From contig CATXYA010000065.1 of NCBI GenBank assembly GCA_958403605.1, positions 1 through 7,600 on the forward strand: a DNA stretch of 7,600 nucleotides, in the 5' to 3' direction. Made by a program: the position numbers and the translations under genes. This document shows positions 1 through 7,600 of the stretch, piece after piece; position 1 is the first letter of the stretch, and each line of letters starts with the position of its first letter. The notes beneath the pieces were generated by a model. The model ran no database searches. It was not told the DNA's origin and saw only the letters and a list, made by a program, of their open reading frames with translations. Source of the DNA: an uncultured Oscillospiraceae bacterium. Lineage in GTDB: Bacteria > Bacillota > Clostridia > Oscillospirales > Ruminococcaceae.

Positions 1-759
1 AATGTCGATATCAAGGGCGCCAAGATCTTTTTTGAGATCCCGATCTTCGGGGGCATCCCCATCACCGAGACCGTCGTCAACGCCTGGATCGTCATGGCGA
101 TCATCACCGGGCTGTGCATCTGGCTGACCCGCGGCATGACCGTGCGCGGCACGGGCAAGCGGCAAGTGGTGGCCGAGCTGCTGGTGAAGACGGCGCAGAA
201 CTTCGTCGATTCCAACATGGGCAAAAAGTTCAGCCATTTCGGGCCGTTCATCGCGGCGCTGTTCGCCACGTCGGTGGTGTCCAGCCTGCTGAGCCTGGTG
301 GGCATGTTCCCGCCGACGAGCGATCTGTCCACCGAGCTTGCCTGGGCGGTGCTGGTGTTCGTGATGATCACCGCCACCAAGATCCGCACCGGCGGCGTGG
401 GCGGCTACCTGAAAGGCTTTACCCAGCCCATTTTCGTGCTGACGCCCTTCAACATTTTGTCCGAGCTGGCGACGCCCATCTCCATGGCGTTCCGTCATTT
501 CGGCAACATCGTCTCCGGCGGCGTCATCTCCACGCTGGTGTACGCGGCTCTGGCCGTGGCCAACAAGGCGCTGTTCGGCCTGCTGCCCGGATTTTTGGGC
601 GAGGTGCTGGGCGCCATCCCATTTTTGCAGGTGGGCATCCCCGCGGTGCTCTCGCTGTATTTCGACTGGTTTTCCAGCTTCATGCAGGCGTTCATTTTCT
701 GCATGCTCACCATGCTGTACATCGCCAACGCGGCGGACACGGGCGAGGAACCCGCGTGA
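1..759 (+). CDS. atpB: F0F1 ATP synthase subunit a (partial, 5' end outside window)
   Basis: Subunit a is the membrane stator channel that passes ions to and from the c-ring. The frame is open from base 1 through 252 codons to TGA at 757-759. The first visible residues (NVDIKGAKIFFEIP) look like the extreme N-terminus of the family, so only a few codons are probably missing. An ATG at 94 lies inside the first membrane helix and is not the start. Several hydrophobic segments are visible, roughly codons 25-45, 78-102, 112-127, 160-185 and 210-248. The essential channel arginine is codon 165 in FRHFGNIVSG (E. coli aArg210; the commoner form is RLFGN). The family C-terminal helix motif QAFIF starts at codon 229. 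Counting from these anchors, the E. coli Glu219 position is Gly174 and the His245 position is Asp222. It is followed 66 nt later by atpE. Identification is secure. Confidence 0.96.
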   Translation, partial: NVDIKGAKIFFEIPIFGGIPITETVVNAWIVMAIITGLCIWLTRGMTVRGTGKRQVVAELLVKTAQNFVDSNMGKKFSHFGPFIAALFATSVVSSLLSLVGMFPPTSDLSTELAWAVLVFVMITATKIRTGGVGGYLKGFTQPIFVLTPFNILSELATPISMAFRHFGNIVSGGVISTLVYAALAVANKALFGLLPGFLGEVLGAIPFLQVGIPAVLSLYFDWFSSFMQAFIFCMLTMLYIANAADTGEEPA

Positions 760-772
760 CCTTTCGTCTCCC

Positions 773-788
773 GGCGGCGGGCGCCGCC
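773..788 (+). promoter_or_regulatory. GC-rich hairpin in the atpB-atpE gap
   Basis: GGCGGC (773-778) and GCCGCC (783-788) form a perfect 6-bp stem around a GGGC loop, 14 nt after the atpB stop. Only three T residues follow directly, so it is a poor terminator. It sits upstream of a T7 tract (804-810) and the atpE ribosome binding site. A role as an mRNA processing or stability element separating atpB from the highly translated atpE is inference. Confidence 0.5.
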
Positions 789-798
789 TTTAGAATAA

Positions 799-1092
<294 letters not shown>

Positions 1093-1103
1093 CAAGCTGT
1101 GAC

Positions 1104-1118
1104 GGGCGCTCAGCGCCC
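1104..1118 (+). promoter_or_regulatory. GC hairpin in the atpE-atpF gap
   Basis: GGGCGC (1104-1109) and GCGCCC (1113-1118) form a perfect 6-bp stem with a TCA triloop, starting 11 nt after the atpE stop. No T-run follows, so it is unlikely to terminate transcription. The position just behind the most abundant subunit's gene would fit a 3' stabilising or processing hairpin; that role is inferred. Confidence 0.5.
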
Positions 1119-1142
1119 CATCAAGGATAGGGAGGAACCATC

Positions 1143-1645
1143 ATGGAACAATTTCAATCCCTTGTCACAGTGGCGCCGTGGACGTTTATTTTCACCATCT
1201 GCAACCTGCTTTTGCAGATGATGCTGGTGAAAAAGTTCCTGTTCAAGCCTGTGCAGAAGATCCTGGACCAGCGTGCCCAGGAGGTGGGCGACACCTACGC
1301 CGAGGCCGACAAGGCCAAAGCGGAGGCCGAGAGCCTGCGCGCCGAGTATGAGCAGCGCCTGGCCACCGCCAAGCAGGAAGCCAGCGAGATCGTGAAGACG
1401 GCCACCGCCACGGCGTCCGCCCGCAGCGAGCAGATGGTCGGCGAGGCGCGGGCCCAGGCCAGCGCCATGAAGAGCAAGGCCGACGCCGAGATCGCCGCGG
1501 AGCGCAAAAAGGCCGCGGGCGAGCTGAAAAACGACATTTCCACGCTGGCGCTGGAGATCGCGGGCAAGGTGGTGGAAAAGGAGCTGGACGCCCCGTCCCA
1601 CCAAAAGCTGATCGATGAATTCATCCGGCAGGCGGGTGACGCGTC

Positions 1646-1649
<4 letters not shown>
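1143..1649 (+). CDS. atpF: F0F1 ATP synthase subunit b (peripheral stalk)
   Basis: Subunit b forms the dimeric outer stalk that stops the alpha3beta3 head from turning with the rotor. The 168-residue length is normal. Residues about 8-31 form the single N-terminal membrane helix, followed by the basic KKFLFKP exit. From about residue 38 to 150 the protein is a long, highly charged, alanine-rich helix suited to the right-handed b-dimer coiled coil, with repeated EA, KA and AEA patterns. The C-terminus (about 150-168) should contact the delta subunit. A GGAGG at 1131-1135 lies 7 nt before the ATG. The last codons overlap atpH by 4 nt (ATGA), so the two stator subunits are probably translationally coupled. 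Only one b-type gene is present, so this is a homodimeric-b enzyme rather than a b/b' type. Confidence 0.96.
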
Positions 1650-3734
<2,085 letters not shown>

Positions 3735-3749
3735 AGGAGGCCACAGCCA

Positions 3750-4601
3750 ATGGCCGCTTCGTCCATGAAGGACATCAAGCTGCGCATCAAAAGCGTGGAA
3801 AGCACCATGCAGATCACCAAGGCCATGGAACTGGTGGCGTCCTCGAAGCTGCGGCGCGCCAAAGAGCGCGCCGAGCGCACCCGGCCCTATTTTGACACGC
3901 TGCACGCCGCGCTGACGGACATCGCCTACAACAACGTGGATTTTTCCTCCGTCTATGTGCAAAAGCGCACGGTGAAAAAATCCTGTTACGTCATCATCGC
4001 GGGCGACCGCGGGTTGGCGGGCGGTTACAACGCCAACGTGTTCAAAATGGCCGCCGCGGCCATGGAGGGCAAAGACGCCTGTGTGGTGCCCATTGGCCGC
4101 AAGGCGCTGGAGCACTGCCGCCACAAGGGTTTGGAGATCGTTACCGATCAATACGACGTGGCGGAGGACATGGGCATCGGCAGCTGCTTTGCCTTGTCGC
4201 GCATGCTGTGCAAGGCCTACTGCCAGGGCGAGTTCGACGAGCTGCACCTGATCTACACCAACTTTGTGTCCATGCTCAGCCAGCAGCCCGCCCAGGTGAA
4301 GCTGCTGCCGCTCAATTATGAGCGCAGCGCCGCCAAAAACGCCCCGGTGGCTGTGACGGTGTACGAGCCGTCCACCGAGGAGGTGTACGACGCCATTGTG
4401 CCCGAATATGTGGGCGGCCTGTTGTACGGCGCCATGGCGGAAAGCGTCGCCAGTGAAATGGGCGCCCGCCGCACGGCTATGGACGCCGCGTCTAAAAACG
4501 CCGGGGACATGATCGAGGATCTGTCGCTGCGTTACAACCGCGCGCGCCAGGGCGCCATCACCCAGGAGATCACCGAGATCGTGGCGGGCGCCGAGGCATA
4601 G
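3750..4601 (+). CDS. atpG: F0F1 ATP synthase subunit gamma (central shaft)
   Basis: Gamma is the rotating shaft between the c-ring and the catalytic head. The 283-residue protein has the two long terminal helices that form the shaft coiled coil. The N-terminal one (about 1-57) contains the hallmark K-D-I-K-x-R-I and ITKAMELVASSKLRRA. The C-terminal one (about 218-278) contains MDAASKNAGDMI and ends with LSLRYNRARQGAITQEI. The central Rossmann-like domain begins with the conserved GDRGLAGGYN at about 86-95. A strong AAAGGAGG (3733-3740) overlaps the atpA stop and lies 9 nt before the ATG at 3750. That favours this start over the ATG five codons later. Unusually, atpD does not follow closely: 235 nt of structured non-coding sequence intervenes. 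Confidence 0.97.
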   Translation: MAASSMKDIKLRIKSVESTMQITKAMELVASSKLRRAKERAERTRPYFDTLHAALTDIAYNNVDFSSVYVQKRTVKKSCYVIIAGDRGLAGGYNANVFKMAAAAMEGKDACVVPIGRKALEHCRHKGLEIVTDQYDVAEDMGIGSCFALSRMLCKAYCQGEFDELHLIYTNFVSMLSQQPAQVKLLPLNYERSAAKNAPVAVTVYEPSTEEVYDAIVPEYVGGLLYGAMAESVASEMGARRTAMDAASKNAGDMIEDLSLRYNRARQGAITQEITEIVAGAEA

Positions 4602-6234
<1,633 letters not shown>

Positions 6235-6243
6235 GGTGAGGGC

Positions 6244-6639
6244 ATGACGACCTACCATCTCCAGATCGTGACGCCCGACGGCAGCTTTTACGACGGCGAC
6301 GCCGAGCGGCTGATCGTGCGCACCATCGACGGCGACGTGTGTATTCTGGCAAAGCACATCCCCTATGTGACGGCGCTGGGTATGGGCGCGGCCCGGGTGA
6401 CCATTGACGGCAAGGACCGGCAGGCCGCGGTCAACGGCGGTCTGCTGACCGTGACGGCGGATCATGTGCGTCTGGTGGCGACCACTTTCGAGTGGGCTGA
6501 GGACATCGACGCCGCCCGCGCCGCCCGCGCCAAGGAAGAGGCCGAGCACCGTATCGCCAGCGCCCGCGACGCCCATGAGCTGCAGCTGGCAAAAGCCAAG
6601 CTGTCCCGCGCCCTGGTGCGCCTGTCCGTGTCGCAGTGA
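6244..6639 (+). CDS. atpC: F0F1 ATP synthase subunit epsilon
   Basis: Epsilon binds gamma at the c-ring and can inhibit ATP hydrolysis through its mobile C-terminal helices. The 131-residue protein has the N-terminal beta-sandwich (about 1-85), opening with the typical L-Q-I-V-T-P-D-G and containing the DGDVCIL and ALGMG strands. The C-terminal helical hairpin (about 88-131) is rich in Ala, Arg and Glu. The hairpin begins with IDAARA (88-93), which matches the I/L-D-x-x-R-A ATP-binding motif described for Bacillus epsilon, so ATP-sensed inhibition is plausible. A purine-rich GAGGTGAGG (6233-6241) just before the ATG acts as ribosome binding site and overlaps the atpD stop. It is the last gene of the operon, followed 32 nt later by a strong terminator. 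Confidence 0.96.
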   Translation: MTTYHLQIVTPDGSFYDGDAERLIVRTIDGDVCILAKHIPYVTALGMGAARVTIDGKDRQAAVNGGLLTVTADHVRLVATTFEWAEDIDAARAARAKEEAEHRIASARDAHELQLAKAKLSRALVRLSVSQ

Positions 6640-6671
6640 GGGCACGCTGGCTTTTTCAAGACAATCCAAAG

Positions 6672-6702
6672 AAAAGGGCGCGTTGTAAAACGCGCCCTTT
6701 TT
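6672..6702 (+). terminator. Intrinsic terminator of the atp operon
   Basis: AAAAGGGCGCGTT (6672-6684) and AACGCGCCCTTTT (6689-6701) form a perfect 13-bp stem with a GTAA loop. The 3' arm ends in a run of five T residues (6698-6702). It lies 32 nt after the atpC stop. The four A residues on the 5' arm give a short T-run on the opposite strand, so it could also stop leftward transcription weakly. Confidence 0.93.
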
Positions 6703-6722
6703 GTATAGGGATGGGAAGGTCC

Positions 6723-6741
6723 GTGTGCGCTCCTTCATCCG
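6723..6741. repeat. Degenerate copy of the downstream element's end
   Basis: These 19 bases match the inner 19 bases of the left terminal repeat (6771-6789) in the same orientation at 16 of 19 positions. All three differences are T here against C there. It lies 48 bases upstream of the intact copy. It may be the remnant of an older insertion or a partial duplication. Confidence 0.55.
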
Positions 6742-6869
6742 TTTTTTAATTGATGTGCCAGGGCAGGAGCGTGCGCGCCCCCTCATCCGCTTCGCTGCGC
6801 TCAGCACCTTCCCCCACCGGGGGAAGGCAACGCGGGCGGCGTCCCGCCGCCCTGCTTCTACTTGCTAAA

Positions 6870-6909
6870 AGCTTTACGCTTGTTAATATCTTAAGCCAAG
6901 CGTAAAGCT
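6870..6909. repeat. Central 13-bp inverted repeat of the element
   Basis: AGCTTTACGCTTG (6870-6882) and CAAGCGTAAAGCT (6897-6909) are perfect inverted copies. The 14-nt loop itself contains TTAA-TATC-TTAA, which can pair further. The core is AT-rich, in contrast to the GC-rich outer arms. No T-run follows on either strand, so terminator activity is unlikely. Confidence 0.7.
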
Positions 6910-6912
6910 ACG

Positions 6913-6942
6913 TTGTTTTTCCGCGAAAGCAAGGAAAAACAA
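6913..6942. repeat. 10-bp hairpin capped by a GAAA tetraloop
   Basis: TTGTTTTTCC (6913-6922) pairs with GGAAAAACAA (6933-6942). Inside, GC-GAAA-GC (6923-6930) can extend the stem by two pairs closed by a GNRA-type loop, leaving a two-base AA bulge (6931-6932). It lies in the asymmetric part of the element with no equivalent in the left half. Confidence 0.6.
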
Positions 6943-7039
6943 AAGCCTTCCCCCGGCGGGGGAAGGTGGCAGCCGCAAAGCTGCTGCCGGATGAGGGGGC
7001 GCGCACGATCCTATAGTTTACAGCGTATGGAGGCCTTGC

Positions 7040-7082
7040 GTAGGGAACGCCGTCCCCGGCATTCCCTACAGTCCTCTTTTTT
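7040..7082 (+). terminator. Hairpin with downstream T6, possible backup terminator
   Basis: Bases 7040-7052 (GTAGGGAACGCCG) pair with 7057-7069 at 12 of 13 positions around a TCCC loop; the single mismatch is C7048 against A7061. T6 at 7077-7082 follows after 7 nt, a longer gap than in an optimal terminator. It stands between two convergent transcription units, 22 nt past the stem from the minus-strand gene's stop. On the minus strand no T-run follows the stem. It may instead be another dispersed repeat. Confidence 0.45.
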
Positions 7083-7091
7083 CGATAACGC

Positions 7092-7421
7092 TCAAAGGTC
7101 CTGGATGTTCATTTTCTCCAGCTGTTTATTGCGCTTGAGGTTTTCGCGCGCGATCCAGTAGATCGCCAGCAGCACCAGCGTGGGGATGTTGGCGACGAGG
7201 AACCCGCGGAGGACGAGGCCAACGTCCATCCAATTGTCCATGGAAAGGGTCATCGTCATGTTGAGCACTTTTAAAACGGAATACAAAAAGGCAGCGGCGG
7301 GCAAGATGACGCCCAGAAGCCGGTTTTCCTTTTTGGAAAGATACACCTGTAAAAAGACCGCCCCCACGCACAGCACCAGCGCCAGCAGGGCGAAGACGAT
7401 CATGACGGAACTGACAAGCAT
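7092..7421 (-). CDS. Small hypothetical membrane protein
   Basis: I do not recognise the family. The 109-residue protein has three likely membrane helices, about residues 4-28, 36-57 and 66-90. Short charged loops separate them (SKKENR after the first helix). The C-terminal tail is basic and amphipathic (ARENLKRNKQLEKMNIQDL), probably cytoplasmic by the positive-inside rule. No catalytic motif is visible. The ATG follows directly on the TAA of the upstream minus-strand gene (TAAATG), and AAAAGGGGG inside that gene's last codons (complement of 7430-7438) serves as ribosome binding site 8 nt before the start. The two genes are therefore probably an operon with translational coupling. It converges on the atp operon and has no evident link to it. 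Overlapping plus-strand frames lack protein-like character. Confidence 0.82.
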   Translation of the reverse strand: MLVSSVMIVFALLALVLCVGAVFLQVYLSKKENRLLGVILPAAAFLYSVLKVLNMTMTLSMDNWMDVGLVLRGFLVANIPTLVLLAIYWIARENLKRNKQLEKMNIQDL

Positions 7422-7600
7422 TTAAGTTTCCCCCTTTTGTAGTTTTTTGTATTCACCGATCAGCAGCTTCGCGGTCTCGAAATCCAGCTTGTCGTTGACG
7501 GCCAGCCGCTTGACCAGGGCGATATAAGGCTCGTTTTCCACGTCCTCGCTGATCTTGATCTTCTGGATCAGCCGGTCCAGCCGCAGGCGCACCGTGGGAT
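7422..7600 (-). CDS. C-terminal end of an unidentified protein (partial)
   Basis: The minus strand is open from the right edge to TAA at 7424-7422, giving the last 58 residues of a protein whose start lies beyond the window. The visible part is soluble and helix-forming, rich in Lys, Leu, Glu and Ile, running from PTVRLRLDRLIQ through SEDVENEPYIALVKRLAV to LLIGEYKKLQKGET. There are no membrane segments, cysteines or known active-site motifs. The frame ends immediately before the ATG of the small membrane protein and carries its ribosome binding site. I cannot assign a family from this fragment; a helical C-terminal domain of a regulatory or DNA-related protein would be a guess. Confidence 0.72.
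   Translation of the reverse strand, partial: PTVRLRLDRLIQKIKISEDVENEPYIALVKRLAVNDKLDFETAKLLIGEYKKLQKGET

Larger units (their letters stand above)
6765..7012. repeat. 248-bp MITE-like element with 25-bp terminal inverted repeats
   Basis: The termini 6765-6789 and 6988-7012 are inverted copies matching at 24 of 25 positions; the mismatch is G6769 against A7008. Both ends contain CCCCCTCATCCG or its complement. Further in, each side has a CCTTCCCCC/GGGGGAAGG hairpin (6807-6827 and 6946-6966), making the two arms homologous over about 50 bases. The core holds an 8-bp GC stem (6834-6852), a 13-bp stem (6870-6882 with 6897-6909) and a 10-bp stem (6913-6922 with 6933-6942). There is no coding capacity for a transposase and no clear target duplication at the edges. 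Repeats with this CCTCATCCG...CCTTCCCCC layout are, as far as I recall, common between genes in Clostridia. Calling it mobile is inference. Confidence 0.75.
6640..7091. other. Non-coding convergent intergenic region
   Basis: This 452-nt stretch between atpC and the minus-strand membrane gene contains no supportable gene. It holds the operon terminator, the degenerate repeat end, the 248-bp inverted-repeat element, and the T6 hairpin, in that order. The bases between them (6703-6722, 6742-6764, 7013-7039) show nothing recognisable. Confidence 0.8.

Noticed and set aside
94..759. ATG at 94 as the start of atpB
   Set aside because: The frame is open and family-like back to base 1, and this ATG falls within the first membrane helix.
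6862..6889. Promoter-like TTGCTA with TAATAT at 16-nt spacing inside the repeat element
   Set aside because: Each box matches the consensus at only 4 of 6 positions, the sequence is part of a perfect inverted repeat, and no plus-strand gene follows.
6765..7012. CRISPR array
   Set aside because: The repeats are inverted arms of one element, not regularly spaced direct repeats with unique spacers.
6913..7161. 82-codon plus-strand frame running from the repeat element into the minus-strand membrane gene
   Set aside because: It reads through hairpins and then antisense to a better-supported gene, without a ribosome binding site or protein-like composition.

Overview
This window is a nearly complete F-type ATP synthase operon on the + strand, in the usual bacterial order atpB-E-F-H-A-G-D-C (subunits a, c, b, delta, alpha, gamma, beta, epsilon). 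Only the first codons of atpB lie outside the left edge. High GC content, strong AGGAGG-type ribosome binding sites, Firmicutes-like subunits and the intergenic repeat types suggest a GC-rich anaerobic member of the Clostridia, possibly Oscillospiraceae. That placement is inference; no marker in the window fixes the genus.

Layout: 1-2179 encodes the membrane sector and stator (a, c, b, delta). 2214-6639 encodes the catalytic F1 head and central stalk (alpha, gamma, beta, epsilon). Most junctions are tight (a 4-nt overlap for atpF/atpH, 9 nt for atpD/atpC). The exception is a 235-nt gap between atpG and atpD filled with inverted repeats. A 13-bp intrinsic terminator at 6672-6702 closes the operon. 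Region 6703-7091 has no gene: it holds a 248-bp element with 25-bp terminal inverted repeats and nested hairpins, a degenerate extra copy of its end, and a further hairpin with a T-run. From the right edge, two unrecognised minus-strand genes converge on the operon: the end of a soluble protein and a 109-residue membrane protein, joined TAA-ATG.

How the genes work together: subunits a and c form the ion channel and rotor. Subunits b and delta hold the alpha3beta3 head. Gamma and epsilon transmit rotation, and beta carries the catalytic sites. Subunit c carries Glu29 in helix 1 and Glu62-Thr63-Thr64 with Tyr67 in helix 2. This is the sodium-type ligand set with two carboxylates, so the enzyme may couple to Na+ rather than, or as well as, H+.

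I do not see an undescribed multi-gene system. The points most worth a second look are the rotor ion-binding motif, the structured insert inside the operon, and the nested-hairpin repeat downstream of it.
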